Source: Tolypocladium sp. Sup5 PDA-1
Lineage: Eukaryota > Ascomycota > Sordariomycetes > Hypocreales > Ophiocordycipitaceae
Assembly (NCBI GenBank): GCA_000750105.3
Contig: JPHH03000078.1
Location: forward strand, 1-64,000
Reading direction: 5' to 3'
DNA: 64,000 bases
Shown here: in pieces, positions 1-12,400 of the stretch
Numbering within the stretch: the first letter of the stretch is position 1
Layout of the letters: the number at the start of each line of letters is the position of its first letter
Notes under the pieces: generated by a model
Databases searched by the model: none
What the model saw: the letters and a program-made list of their open reading frames with translations, nothing else
Told to the model about the DNA's origin: nothing
Program-made: the position numbers and the translations under genes

Positions 1-780
1 CCCCCTTTTTCGCTATGACCGATTTCGCAGCGGGGTCAAGGTTGCCAGCGGAGTCAAAGTATGGTACATTGGAGCCTTGAAGTGTGGCGGAAGCGCATGC
101 ACGCTTCACCACTCTGACATGGCGAAACTTGGCCGTATCGCTTGGAGCCCCTTGGCATCGTAGCATCTCATCTCCCGGGACATGGGCCGCTCGCGATCGG
201 GCTGGCTTTCTCATTGTAGCAGAGACTATGGACTGTTTGCAACTTGTTGCATCCGTCAAAGTAGCATCGTCTTCCTCGCCTATCACGCCCGCCGCCTCGA
301 TAGCGGGTGCAAATGAGAAGCGTGTTGCCGTGTCGTTCCTTCTGGCCCCCACAAATACTCCCTGCGGGGCTTGCTGAGACTTCATGCGAGAATCTCCGTT
401 GTTCTCCCGAAGCAAACCGGTTGTCGTCCTGAATATGGCTCTGATAACAGCTACAGCGAGTTGTCCGAATGCTTCGACAATGAATCGCTCGGCAGGACAA
501 TAACTCAGGCCTCCGTCGTCAACATTGCCTTCAGCTTACTCGACCGTGCCGCCATCTCCCCCGACGAAGCCCTCCACGTTCTCCAGTTTTAAGCCAGATT
601 CCGCCTCCGCCTCTGCCTTCGTCTAAGACGTTTCTGGTGAATTTGAGTGAGCGCAGAACAGCATACGTTAGGTGCAATGCATAGTGATATTTAAAGAACG
701 TGAACGTGCCTGCGCTGTGGAGAGTAACACAAAACCATGGGGCCACCGTGACCCAGGAGCAGACACACACCAGCGAACAC
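1..780. other. No recognisable gene
   Basis: Short open frames on both strands overlap here, but none shows a family motif, a convincing start context or splice signals. I see no repeat or RNA gene. Confidence 0.4.
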
Positions 781-821
781 GCTAGATGATTGCGATTCTT
801 GGGCTGCGTGGCGGTTGTTGC

Positions 822-1630
822 TCACAAGCTGCCAATCTGGATCGTCCTGTCGAAGGAACCAGTGACGAGCCGCTGGCCGTCCCCGGAGAAAGCGACCGTG
901 CTGACAGGGCCATCATGTCCATCGAGTATCTGTCTTCGCAAGCCTGTTGTCGGATGCCAGATTTCCACGATGCCTTCAAAATCGCGGCCTAGGGCGAGTA
1001 GTCGACTGTCCGCCGAGAACGCCATGGAGCACACCATGTCTTGACCATCGAAGGTTCGGAAGCAGAAACCCAGCGCTAGGTTCCATACTCTGACTGTATG
1101 ATCGAAGGAATATGAAGCGAGAGTCCTGTTGCTTGGCGAGAATGCAATCGAGTTTACCGAGTCTTGGTGTCCCTTAAGAGTATTCCGGATTCTCTCGGTC
1201 TGTAGGTCCCCAGACTTTAAGTATGCCATCCTCAAAACCCAAGGCGAGCCATTGACCATCCACTGAGAATGCAACCGAGGAGGTAAAGGCTTTTGTATCC
1301 GTAGTTCGCACCCTTTGAGGTCCAAGTCTTGATAGTCCTGTCAAAGGAATAGGAGACAAGATATTCCGGGTGAGCTGCGGCGTTGGCAACCGCTCTCACC
1401 GATCCCTGATGGCCATCGAGTGATTGTACGCATAGTCCCGTCTCCAGATCCCAGATTTTAATGCTGAAGGAGCCGGAGGCAATCCACTTGCCATTTGCCA
1501 AGAAAGCAACAGCGTAGACTGGACTATCATGACCGGACAAAGTCCACTGGCACGCTCCTGTGACCGAACTCCAAATCTTTATTGTTCCGTCCGATGGGCC
1601 TGAAGCGACGAATTTCCCATCTAGCGACAA
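822..1630 (-). pseudogene. WD40-repeat protein remnant
   Basis: Read on the minus strand, three overlapping frames (1232-1630, 1174-1389, 822-1325) each encode WD40 units. Typical pieces are GKFVASGPSDGTIKIW, GHDSPVYAVAF, GSFSIKIWDLETG, SYSFDRTIK, LASYSFDHTVRVWNL and GHDGPVSTVAFSGDGQRLVTGS. About five or six blades are present but the frame changes at least twice, so no single product can be made. The GH..V..VAFS..G spacing resembles the C-terminal propellers of fungal HET-E-type STAND (NWD) proteins. No NACHT part is visible, and that origin is an inference. The WD40 identification itself is secure. Confidence 0.8.
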
Positions 1631-2501
1631 GGCGATTGCATTTATTGGCGCTTCGTGGCCATTTTTATATTGCTTCAGGCGCGGCTTTCAGCCTATGCTT
1701 AGCGGAAGCTGCGCTTCGGTCTTAGATGGAGGTTTCGTAAGTGTAGTGGCGCTTGGTTGTTGCTTCAGGTCGTCGTACGGCATGCTGCTGATAGAATTGA
1801 TCTGCTCTGCTTCCATGGATCTGCTTCTTGCGGCCCCTTGGCTGCCAACCAGCCAAGGGCTTCCGTGGCGAATTAAGCAATTCGATCAGGGGGTGATACT
1901 TTCCAGCAATTGGGCCAACGAAAAGCGAGTCTAAGGGTGGCAAAAGTCGCCTTTGAACACATGCAGTTTTGCCTGGGCTTTCTTTGTTCTCTGATAATGG
2001 GGATGGTTTATATTTTATCAAAGTATGCCTCGGACGATCTCACTTCTATCAATACTACCTCGATGGCTGCTGGTAGAGGATCGAGTCATAATATGTAGAC
2101 TGGATCAAAAGACGGGATAAACTGGGTAGACAGCACCCAGACACACTGCAAAGCATGATCGACCTTGCTACCAACATATATCGTGTGCAGCTCAGCAGGA
2201 TTAATGGTCAGAACGACGGACCAATTAGAATGGGCACGCAGACTGCCACGCGGGCAAGTACAACCTCTGCGAGCTTGGGGTCTTTCCCGCGACGGCGCCA
2301 CATTATGGGACGCTGACGGGGTTATGGACTTCGCCGCCGGATTTTTGCCGACAATGTCCCGCTAAGGTAAAGGAGGGCGCTCTGTTTGCGCCAGCTAGCC
2401 GTGGCGGCTCACATTGTCAATCAGGCAAGCCCGCGGCAGCACTTCATCCGTCCATCGCCAGCACCTTCCGCTGTGCAGCTGCTCGTCTGTGCGGACGCGT
2501 C
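1631..2501. other. No recognisable gene
   Basis: This stretch lies between the WD40 remnant and the next coding block. It may hold decayed 5' sequence of the WD40 gene on the minus strand, but I see no further blades and no other motif. Confidence 0.35.
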
Positions 2502-3346
2502 ATGGACGAGCCTGTTGACAACAGCGGCACCAGCCTGCTAGTGCCGACCAACCCGAATTGCCCTGCAGATCAAGGACTAAAAGCATCGTCGGGTCAGGAA
2601 CAGCCTCAAGCTCGTACGCCACTGGCCGATCGAGGAAATAAGGACTTTCACATTCGACAGCATCAGTTGGACCACGGTGAAATCGAAACCGAGCGTAGCG
2701 AGAACGAGACCAACGCAATCCATCATGCGCAGACTCCAGCCAGAATTGTCGTCAAGCAACCGAACAATGTCACCATACCGACCATCAGCATCACTCCTGT
2801 CGCGGAGGCAGAGGCAGAGCGGCCAGGTTCCCGACCCGATTACGGCGGCTACAAGCTGCGTCAGTCACGTCGCATTGAGCCGCGGCCCGATGGCCCAGCC
2901 TCCGCCATTCACTCAATGAGAGTTCGCTGTGCTCGAGGCAGCGTCCCCCACGGGAGCAGGCACCGTGGAACGATCCAGTTCCCGCGCCCGTCGCCAGATT
3001 GCGAAAGCCGCTCAGGACCATGCCGACCGTCATGCCATTAACCGGGAAGGCAGAAGGCACTGCGGGTGCGGCCGCTGTAGCAGCGCAGCCCATGCCGTCG
3101 ACCAACGGTCGGATTCCCTTCCACAAATCGGAGGAGATGCAGCGTCTGAATAGAGTGTGGGCTCGCCAGGAGACTCTCCGCATCAAGTCTGGTGCCGAGG
3201 ATGCTAAGATCTATGACGGCATCAAGTATGAGCGTAAGGCGAACGGGCCGTTTATGGGAAAGCTGGTGTCGCAGGATATGATCGTCAACATTGACGGCGA
3301 GGACTACGTCGAGTATCGTGTTTTGAACAAGCCGTCCTTTTTCTAA
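2502..3346 (+). pseudogene. Conserved-looking protein of unknown function, frame broken twice
   Basis: The block opens with ATG at 2502. It encodes a polar, Pro- and Arg-rich N-terminal part that includes YGGYKLRQSRRIEPRPDGP. A second frame around 2929-3010 encodes SSSRARRQIAKAA. A third frame (2999-3346) encodes a charged C-terminal domain with GRIPFHKSEEMQRLNRVWARQ and the tail NIDGEDYVEYRVLNKPSFF followed by TAA. The three pieces appear in the order of one protein but in three frames, and I see no good GT..AG pair joining them. It is either a pseudogene or a gene with two single-base errors. Function is unknown; the acidic 'EDYVEYRVL' ending looks like a conserved fungal tail. Confidence 0.55.
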
Positions 3347-4558
3347 GCGAGGATTCGGGCATCGACTATCAGACCCGTGAGGGCCCTCAACCGGGTATTT
3401 GTTCGTCCGTCTGGTTTTCATATTTCAGAAAGACGAGAAATGGTAGAACGGCGAGGTAGATGACGAGTCGCTACCCTGACACCTTGATTGTGCGACAATC
3501 ACATGGGTCCTCCACGCTAGCAGCACTGGTTGTGGGAGGTGACCGAGACATTGACCGCCGCCGTGACGGACCTCTGCCTACGGGAGCCGCTGGTGGGCAA
3601 GCGTTGGGCGGGCCATCACCTACCTACCATGTTTGGTGCCCTGCCAAGCATATTTTGGTCAATTGCCGCGATGGGAAACACCGCGATCATCTCGGCCAGC
3701 AGGACACACGCATGCAACATTATCCCGAGCCAACTTGACCGCCGACGAGACTCACACCCCCCGTCCGAAGCAGGCCAAACGAAGCTGATAGCATCCAAAT
3801 CTCACGTCCCTCGTGATGCGCTCCAACCCTTTAGCCTCGCCTATCAACGTCAGTCCCAGGTTCATCATGGTTGTCAACGGCTGTCACAAGCCAATTGACG
3901 ATATTTCTTGCCACGACGAACCCCAGAGACACACTTTGAGCCGACTGGCATGCCGCCCTGGCGGCGACACTTCAGCGCACTACGCATCCATGTTTGTTTG
4001 TGGCTCAACCCTGAGGAATTCAGCCACCTCGTTCAAATGAAACAAGTGTCCGTCGCAAGCCGTTGTTTGGGCGGTCATCAACTCTGCAAGGTGCTTGGCG
4101 GCCGCTGAATGTCGTTATCCAGCAGCTCACGGCTTCGTTGTTCTATCCCTACCGCACTGGCAGCGTCCAAGAGATTTCCGATCAAGTGACAAGCAGTGGA
4201 TCCCGAATAGTTGAGACAATGCAATATTCTGTGCTCTGCTCGGTAGTAAGTTTATTCGTAGGAGCCGTCATTGGGTTCTAATTTATCTTCATGCCACTCT
4301 CCCACCCTGTGGCCGTCATCGATGGGTGTTCTGGAAACCGAATGCAAGACATCCGCAGCCATCAACTCCGCTCTATCAATTCTTTTGCCAGCACGTTCCC
4401 AAGGTGTCTCTTGTTGACATGCCATGACATCTTTGTCAAGCAAACATTGACAGGATGACTAGATATGCCTCGAGTCTCCGGTACTGAACCTTCTTCCTTT
4501 CATCTCCCCACCCATATTAGGCAGCAGCGGCGTAAAGAGTTGAGTTCAAGGCTCAGAT
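3347..4558. other. No recognisable gene
   Basis: Only short open frames are present. None has a recognisable motif. The last 250 bases would hold the promoter of the gene starting at 4559. Confidence 0.35.
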
Positions 4559-5881
4559 ATGGCACTCACAGTTAAGCAGCTCAACGGTGATGCTTCCTTT
4601 CTACTGACCTTTGAGCCCATAGATACGACCTCGGCGGGGGCGAGGCCGGTGTCGGAACCCTTTCGAATCCTGCTCGACCCGTGGATCGCCGGTTTGTCCA
4701 ACATAATCCACCCCAAATTCTCGTCGACAACGCCGATCCAGGCAGCATGTATCTCGTCGCTGAGAGATCTCCCGGAGCTAGACCTTGTCATCGTCAGCAA
4801 TACTCGGAGTGACCATTGCAATGAAGCTACTCTACGGCAGCTGGCTCCGTCCAAGACGAAAACCCTCATCTTGGCGGAGCCTACGGCAGCCAGGTTGATA
4901 CGGAGCTGGAAGTATTTTGACAAGGACATGATCAAGACTCTCCAGCGTTTTGAAGACCTCCGGAGAACCGGCCGAGACACGGTCACTCGAGTGCCAGTCC
5001 CAACACATTTGCTCGGGACAGACGACGGCGAGGTGACAATCTCCTTCATCTGTCAGAAGAGAGACCTCACTGGCCTACATTCTGCCATTGGCATAACATA
5101 TCGACCTCCTCCATCCAGGCATTCCATCTTTCGACGATCGCTACACACGCCTCCTGCGACGCCAACGTCTCCAGTCCCTGCGATTCCGCCTCAACCTGCA
5201 GCAGCTCGCCTCTCAATTCTAACCTCGCCAGTGGCGTCCGCGTCCGCAATCTTCGGTCCTCCTACTCCGCCCGCTTCGCCTATCTTGAAAATTGTCCGCT
5301 CTACGGCCTCTCTGTCGCCCAACGCTCGCGACCGGCGGGTCTCTCTCATCTTCTGTCCCCACGGGATATCCTACAGCAGCTTGGAGCCATATGTCACCTC
5401 TCATCTCCTCGCGGAAACGGCACTGCCATTGACAGCTCTCTTGCACTGCTTTGATACCGCGCCACAGCCCTGGGGCCTGAGTGGGAATGTCTGCGCTGGA
5501 ATACACGCAGGGCTAGAGTCGGCGACAGCCATGGGGGCCCGGGCTTGGATTAGCACACACGACGCAGAGAAGAACGTTGAGGGCCTGGCGAAGAAGCTCA
5601 CGCACAAGAAGAAGCCCCAGCGAGATGAGTTGCGGAAAGCTATACAACGGATATTTGCGGGGACTCCCATCCGAGGCAAGGACATGGTTCGCCGCAAGAA
5701 GTCCGTCAGGCCTACCGAGGTTCTCGCCTTGGGTCCTGGAGAGGAGGTAATGATGACGAGCGAGGGTGTATGGGAGGAGGAGGAGCTCGGAAGTTGGGCG
5801 CCGCCTCTGGTCTCGTACGAGCCAGGTGAATCATGGCTGGAGCTGGGCACCAATTTGCCCTTTTGTGCTTTCACTTGCTAG
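4559..5881 (+). CDS. Metallo-beta-lactamase-fold family protein
   Basis: This is an uninterrupted 440-residue frame from ATG 4559 to TAG 5881. The N-terminal part looks like the fungal metallo-beta-lactamase-superfamily proteins: a hydrophobic strand (VKQLNGDASFLLTFEP), a predicted LLDPWIAG loop near residues 38-46, and DLVIVSNTRSDHCNEATL near residues 76-92. That last segment occupies the position of the usual HxHxDH zinc motif. Only the final Asp-His is kept, as the other metal ligands read N, R and S, so hydrolase activity is doubtful. A Pro/Ser-rich insert follows (about residues 170-240), then FCPHGISYSSLEP and a Lys/Arg-rich C-terminal part. Substrate is unknown. The intact frame amid decayed neighbours suggests a live gene. 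The family call is by resemblance. Confidence 0.75.
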   Translation: MALTVKQLNGDASFLLTFEPIDTTSAGARPVSEPFRILLDPWIAGLSNIIHPKFSSTTPIQAACISSLRDLPELDLVIVSNTRSDHCNEATLRQLAPSKTKTLILAEPTAARLIRSWKYFDKDMIKTLQRFEDLRRTGRDTVTRVPVPTHLLGTDDGEVTISFICQKRDLTGLHSAIGITYRPPPSRHSIFRRSLHTPPATPTSPVPAIPPQPAAARLSILTSPVASASAIFGPPTPPASPILKIVRSTASLSPNARDRRVSLIFCPHGISYSSLEPYVTSHLLAETALPLTALLHCFDTAPQPWGLSGNVCAGIHAGLESATAMGARAWISTHDAEKNVEGLAKKLTHKKKPQRDELRKAIQRIFAGTPIRGKDMVRRKKSVRPTEVLALGPGEEVMMTSEGVWEEEELGSWAPPLVSYEPGESWLELGTNLPFCAFTC

Positions 5882-6360
5882 TGCTAATACCCCTATGAGG
5901 AGGACATACCTACGTACATGGTTTGCTAAATTTCCCCCCTTTTCGTTCCCTAGCTGGACAGCGTCAACATGTCAATATAGCCGTATACGAAGGTGCCTTG
6001 CAATATATCATGGTTTTGAATGCCCATAATAAAGTCCTCGTCGGATGTGCTAATGCTCGAAATAAAGGAAGAGTCGGCCCCAAAAATTGAGGGTACCGTC
6101 CGTGCAAACGTAAAGCCAGATATCCACCCAAGCAGCCCATCCGTCACCCATGCCTTCATTATCCCCGGATGCATGCCATAAGATCCACGCCTACATGATC
6201 GACGACACAGTGTCCTTATCCTAAGCACAATGCTCAATCATCCCCACCCCGGACAGCTCAATAAAAGGTCAAAGCTGGTTCCCTTTGGGAGTCTCGATTG
6301 AGCGCCAATCCGTATAGCCTGTCAGGCCGGCGAATTCTGGGCTGCTTTCTGCTGACTTGG
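5882..6360. other. Intergenic sequence
   Basis: No gene is visible. It contains the 3' flank of the metallo-beta-lactamase-fold gene and leads into a dispersed repeat copy. Confidence 0.35.
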
Positions 6361-6361
6361 C

Positions 6362-6530
6362 CACAAACACGAACAAGCTTAGTCCAGGCGTCCCTGTCCC
6401 AACAAGCTTCAAATTTATTGGATGCCACACCAGTTGGTCAGCAAGATGCGGACTACCGCATTAAAAGGGCCACAGGCTTTGGACTAGCTCCCCCACTACA
6501 GAGAAGCTGGCCTCATCTCCAACCCAGCGG
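6362..6530 (+). repeat. Dispersed repeat, copy 1 (inverted partner at about 50.5-50.7 kb)
   Basis: About 160 bases match 50505-50675 in inverted orientation. Shared stretches include CACCAGTTGGTCAGCAAGAT and CAGGCTTTGGACTAGCTCCC, plus a final CCAACCCAGCGG. Copy 1 carries about 23 extra bases near 6447-6470 relative to copy 2. Neither copy encodes a recognisable domain, so this is a dispersed repeat of unassigned class, possibly a transposon fragment. Confidence 0.8.
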
Positions 6531-6859
6531 GTCGTTCCTTTCCATGCGGGGAGGCGACATGTCGCAAAAGTCACCTCCGGATATTATCATTGACTTCGCA
6601 ACACTGCACGCGGCAAGGCTATCCCCCCCCCGAGATGTCGAAGCCATATATGGACCAGGACTCATTAATACCACTAGATATGGGTATGTAATTCTGATTT
6701 TCGACTCTCATGCCTTCCGGGGTTTGCACTAACATACACTTAGGTCGGCCGAAATCTCGCCTCCCTACTGTAATCGATCCGCCTCACCATGGACGCGTTG
6801 CCTTCGTCGGCTAAGCAACTCAGGTAGCCTATCGCCAACCGTTTGCTCTGATCTGACTC

Positions 6860-7485
6860 CCCCTCGACCCGAGTCGTCACGCTCATCGTCGCCGCTTGAC
6901 CAAGAGTCCACCGTCATATCCAACAACGTGATTGCGCTGCTCGTCGCAGATCCTGAATATCAGCATAGCCAAGACGCTGCTACGGCAAAGCGAGTGCAGA
7001 AACATCCCGCTACTTTTCAATGTACACTATGCCCGAAACGCTTTACACGAGCGTACAATTTGCACTCCCACCTAAGAGCTCACGTCGACGAGCGACCGTT
7101 TGTATGCTTGGTTTGCGGAAAGCTTTCGCTCTGCAGTACGACCGGAAACGGCATGAGAGATTGCATCGTGGAGAAAAGAATTTTTTATGCAAAGGTGATC
7201 TCAAGGCTGGCGGCCAATGGGGCTGTGGTCGGGGATTCGCTCGTTCCGATGTCCTTGGCCTCCATTTACGTCTTGAAGCCGGTCGCATCTGCCTCAAGCC
7301 TCTCGTCGATGAAGAAGAAATAGAGCGGTAGCGTTTGCTGCATGAAGAGAGGGTGCAGCAGAATCTGGCGCAGAATTTGGCTGCTCCTCAGTCCATGAAT
7401 ATTGGACCGTGGTACCCAGTGGATGCCAGCGGCAACTACATACTGCCCGCTCCAGCACCTGCAAGGAGGTACCAGTTGAGTTGAT
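6860..7485 (+). pseudogene. Crz1/CrzA-like calcineurin-responsive C2H2 factor, pseudogene
   Basis: The sequence encodes the DNA-binding core of a Crz1-type zinc-finger factor, known in fungi as the calcineurin-activated regulator of calcium stress genes. A Ser-rich leader ends in KHPATFQCTLCPKRFTRA, followed by the first finger (C-x2-C..H-x3-H) and the second finger start FVCLVCGK. A missing base near 7121 shifts the frame. The rest continues in the next frame with ALQYDRKRHERLH, GGQWGCGRGFARSD and AGRICLKPLVDEEEIER. TAG at 7329-7331 then interrupts the frame where a Gln codon (CAG) is expected, after which VDASGNYILPAP is still readable. Two independent breaks and the lack of an N-terminal domain mark it as a pseudogene or a decayed second copy. 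Confidence 0.85.
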
Positions 7486-8990
7486 TTGGTTAATTACGCA
7501 CTCTGCCCGCCGTTGGTTGCATGCGAGGGACCTGTTCACGGTGGCGCGTTGTGTTGGGCGAAGTTTGCTTCAACCAGAAGGATGCAGAATCCAGCGACAA
7601 CAAATGGAAAGGCAGAGTGGGTGCCTTTGTCGCCAGAGCAGTCAGCCGCAGCGACGAGTGTCATAATGCCGTCATCAGAAGGAGCAACCAATCAGTGTGC
7701 TATTAGTCCGAGTTGAGTCTCTTCGGAGCATAAATTCAATGGACCATGCGGCAGGGAGGACGTCGCGGTTATAATATTGGACTCGACCCCATCTGCTCAT
7801 GTCAGAACCTGTGCCCACATTCATTCGTTTGTACCTTCGCCATCGTTCTCCGTTTGTGCACGTCTCTACTACAAATCTGTCAGTCAAAAAGCCATTTCCA
7901 TTTCACCAGTTATGCAGACCAGCCTCTGATGCGTCGATTTCACTTTGGCGTGGGCGCCGGATGGGGAATGGACCGTTTTGAGGATTCCGAGGATGGGATC
8001 GTCTGTATTCGTTCGTGTGCAAAATCGACGCAAAGAGGCTGAGCTGGTTGCGAAGTCAACCCGGCCGCAAACGCTCCTAGAATACCTTGAAACCTGTCAC
8101 TCCCTCAGCCTTCACATAGATGTGGTGACGGACCGGTCCTTGACAACGCAGCGGACACGACCAACCCGACCGGCCGGACATTGCCACGACGAATTATCCC
8201 ATGGGATGGCTTTACCCGCTAGGCAGAAGGAAATCTGGCAGCAACTATCCCTCGACGACTCGTTTTGCCCTGAACCAATCTTGGCCTCCCTATATCATGG
8301 AATTATGCCACACCCAGTTTGACACCCTGGACGAATTCTCCAAGATCTCGACCTGGCGTTGTTGGGAATCGCAGCAGGGATAGCACCGATGCTCTTCCCT
8401 ATACGATCGGGGAGGATGCTGGGTCTGTGGCCATTGCGAGCTACGAGGAGTGCCACTTGCCGATGTGGTGCTCAAATGCGCCCGAGACAACGGCACAGCG
8501 ACGTTCCAGCTAAAGTTCACGTGGACCTCGTGTGTGGCCCATCCTCATCAAGGCCAGTCCTCAAGAGGCCATCGTCAGGCATGGAAGCAAGGCCTGCGCC
8601 AGAGACGACGCATGACTAGAGAGGACGAAGGTGAGATGTCCGAGAAAGGTACGCAATCTCTAAGCGTAAACTACGGCAGCCGGGGACGCTTAGGCTTACC
8701 AAATGTTTTAAGGCTGGCATTACGCAAAGTAACTTAATAGCTGAGGCTAAACAACGCGTGGCGTGTCAAGGATTGATTGGGTCGATTAATATTCTGTTGG
8801 TTCCCATGCAGGCTCATGACCCGAACAGAAGATATCGGCTATCTGACGCGGCATCCCTCTGTTCGAGGCAGTCCAGCCCGTCCGCGGCCACAGCTGCGAT
8901 CTAGGCTCCTTCGTCAGCCTTGGAGGCGGTCTCCCATCCGCCGCTCCGCCGTGAACATAGTCTTATGTCGACCTCTGTCCACAAACGCCT
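7486..8990. other. No recognisable gene
   Basis: Several 60-125-codon frames overlap on both strands without a convincing family match. A short plus-strand stretch at 8480-8535 (ATFQLKFTWTSC) looks protein-like but is too short to assign. Confidence 0.35.
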
Positions 8991-9064
8991 GATGGTCTTT
9001 TGGGATATCTGCTACCACCATGTCCTCGGCAAGCCCCTGAACGAGGCAGGGCCAGAACACCGGG

Positions 9065-9420
9065 TGGTAACAGCGTCCATCTCCTGCTGTCGACTCTTCT
9101 TCTCGAGCTGGCGCATCCTGCGAGCGTGTCTCTCGGCAACCCTGGCGCGGAGCGTTCGAGGAAGGAGTCCAGGTCCCGGTACAAGTCCTGCTCCGTGATC
9201 CGTAGCTCCCACTCGAGGAGGAAGAGCAGCTGCTTCTCCATCAGATTGACCTCGGTGCAGTTGAAACCGAAGCTGTACATGTCGGTGCTAATGTGGTTGT
9301 ACTTGACCCAGTGCTTGTTCTTGGGCGGGTGGTCGTTGAGGTACTTGGCAGCCAGGATGAGGGACGCCAGGAACTTACGCTCTGACATGCCTGCCAAAAT
9401 AAACTGGCGATCAAAGGCGC
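9065..9420 (-). pseudogene. Pcl/Pho85-type G1 cyclin, fragment with a frameshift
   Basis: On the minus strand the frame reads FLASLILAAKYLNDHPPKNK, then VNLMEKQLLFLLEWELRITE and LYRDLDSFL. This is the cyclin-box core of Pcl1/2-like cyclins, which partner the Pho85-type kinase in cell-cycle and nutrient control. Near 9165-9170 the frame changes, and the expected tail LRARVAERHARRMRQLEKK continues in another frame. The N-terminal half of the cyclin box, upstream of about 9420, is not recognisable: the segment before FLASL does not match the expected 'LPPVAKGMRCT' region. The piece is therefore truncated and frame-broken. It could be a single damaged exon of a real gene, but no splice pattern was found. 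Confidence 0.7.
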
Positions 9421-12400
9421 ATCCTTTGGGAAAGCCCAGGTACCACACCTCAAGCCTTGGACTGCGGAGGAGTCGGCGAGATGGCTGATGATAGTCTGCC
9501 CAATGCAAACAGCCTTCTTGGGCCATAAAAGCGAGAGAGAAGCCGAGGTATCTGGGGTTTAATGACACCGCATTCGTCGAAGCCTAGATCAGGGAAGGGA
9601 CCTATCATTTTGTACGCGGCATGAAACAGCCACTGGCAAGGAACATTGCATTGAGCTACGGCGTCGTGCTTGGGAGAAGGTACCTGGATACGATGAAGGA
9701 AATGGAGCATCTTAAGTTGAAGTGCCTTGATCATTTTCGGAATCATGTTGCGCGGGTTCATGGTGTCCTACTCAGGCCCTCGCGACAGTAGGTAGCGATC
9801 TTTGTTTGCAGTCTGCACTGCCGCTTATAGCGTTTTGCAACCACTAGCTAATTCTCATGGGACGCATGTGAAAGAGCACTGAGACACTCGGTAATTAGGC
9901 AGTGTTTCAGCCGTCCGGGGCAACACATGCTGGGGAAAGGCCCGTGAGTCCAACATTTTGAGCTGTCTCTACCGTCGCTTGATCCTCACCGTTCAATTCA
10001 GGCGTTCCGATTGCGGTAGAGCGTTGTTTCTTGCCATTCTTCTGTGCCGCAATGCGTCAATCTCAGCGCATGCTCTTGCCTCGATACCCTTCTGCGCCGA
10101 AGAGCCTTGGACCTGTCGCCAGTTTCTTCGTTTCGAGAGTTGCTGAGAGGCCCACGCGAGCCTGCGCTTCTTACCTCCCAGTTGCCAGGACTGCGTCTCT
10201 AGCCTGTCAATGAATTAGCCTTAGTCGAGACAGGGTTTGTCTCAGCATACTTGCCAACTTGTTCAGGTTTGTAAAAGTCTCTCCCTCCGGAAGGCGTGTC
10301 GCGACACGGTGGCACTGATGCGTGGGATCCCAGAACGTCACCATGGTGAAGACGTGTGCCCTGTCGCCCAACTCCTCGGTCTTTCGTAGGAGACTTGGCC
10401 CCCTCTGGATAGCCGTGGCCTTCTCTCCGGCATCGTGTTCGTACAGACACGGCATGTCTTCCATTGGTGGCCAAGATTTGGCCCTGCTAGGAGCGTTTAG
10501 TTGAGTGTCGCACGACGAACAGTTGTCAACAAGATGGCCATCGTGCCACTGCGAGATTGAGCAACACCATACCGTACTGTACCATTCTTCCCACATGATG
10601 GCTATGCGGACCTGCGGGTTTTCTCGTCTCAATGTCTTCTTTTTGCCGCTTCCCTCTCGCGTTTTGGTGGCATCATAACATCATCGCAACGCCGCAGCAA
10701 TATACAGCCAGTACAGCCCGTAAATGCCTGTGTGGGCCTGAAGCAGAGTCCAAGAGCCGCCTTGTGGCCCGCATTGTAAAACGCTTGCCGAGTCCCTGTC
10801 AGATGAGGCGCTTCTTGACGCGAACGGGGCACTGTAAAACGCCGGCTATCTCCTACACACGAGGCGATCATAGACGGACTTTGACATCTGGCTCTTGCAA
10901 GGAGCTGCCCGTTTCTTGACGCGGCGGAGAGACTGCGGGCCTTATGGCTACGCTCAGGGCTCATTGTCGACTTTCAGAGACCGCATTCATGTGGCCACAA
11001 GTCCAAAAGCCAGCTACCGCAACTTGTTGCCGTGAAAGGCCGGTTCAGTCCGATTGGACGAGACGGTTTTCCGAGAGGCTTCTACGAGCAAGAACTTTCC
11101 AGGGTCGCTGTACTCCTGTCCAATTACAGACTTGATGGGCCCGCAGTGATCCTACGGTGCTTTGTCCATTTGTTCCTCTGACGCTGGGTGGATGAATATC
11201 CATCATTGACCTACGCAGAGGCACCCTATCGCGGCGACGGCAATTCCAAAAGTGACAAGCTGACTGCGCACTTGTCCCAAGAAACACGCCTCATCATTTT
11301 AAGATATAGGATGAATGTGTGTGATCTCCACCCTGGAGGGCGTATATTAGGGAGTGCCACAGGCGAGCTATGCACCCACGCCATCATGAACACCAAATAT
11401 TGCCGTTGGTACTGTACAGTATTCTCTCATGCCAAAACGGACACACCAGGGCAACCGACGCCGAATAGATCAGTGTAGTCCGGATGATGCGTCGCAGCAA
11501 GCCATACCTGTATAGCTTCGAGAAACAGGTTCCATCCACTCGCTCCGAGGTCGCTCTATGCACAACGTGCCTGACTGCAAAAATTTCCGACCTGTCTGTG
11601 GCGTCTGCCTTTGGTCTTCTTCCTGACTACAATTGTCCATTATTCTCTGTGATGGTCTGAAAATTTTGGCCGCTGCCTGTTGAGACATCCGGCGACTGTC
11701 GTGGTGACTTCCACTGGCCACCCATCACCGTACCTGAGATCCAATCTGAATGTGGCGTCACAGTTTCTGCATGCATATCTCTTTACGCAACAAAAGATCT
11801 TTTTTTTTTTGCCAATGCAAGGAAAGCGCTCGTAGCCTGTTGCGCCGTTTTCGCCTTCTGATGCTGCTTGAGAGTCGGGCTTCCACATGTTCGCGCGGCG
11901 TCGTGCCTGCTTTCTGCTGTGTTGTGTGGCTATACCCTTTTCATTCAGTTGAGGCCCTACCAATGAACTGTGGAGCAACTTCGGTCGGTTGGTCAGGCTC
12001 TCCTAGACGGCGCAGCGTCGGACTGGCTCCCTCGCGACTCTCTTGTCCCGTCGGCAAGTGTGCTGTTTCTGAACCAACGAAGTTAAGGACCGTATGCTTC
12101 TGGGGCTGACGCACATCTCTGTTTCCCGTGGCTTTCTATTCCGCTTCCGCGGCGACACATGATTGGCCAGACTGCCGCGCTTGTCTACCTAGCACGTTCT
12201 GGCCCTGCAAGCAGTGTGTCGACGAGCGGGCGAGCGGGCGGCTGTACGGTTATTGACTGAAGAAAATCCTGGACAGAAGAAGTCATTTGCGGCGCAACAG
12301 GTTCACAAGGTGCCCATCAGCATTCTCAAGATGTGCGTGGCTCAGGGCAGCTTTCGCAGCGGCGTTAAGCCGAGACCCAGGGGTTTACGCCATGGCGTAA

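Noticed and set aside
4559..5881. Functional metallo-beta-lactamase enzyme
   Set aside because: The HxHxDH metal motif is mostly replaced, so only the fold family can be claimed.
9000..9488. A 162-codon plus-strand frame
   Set aside because: Antisense to the cyclin-box remnant, with no motif of its own.
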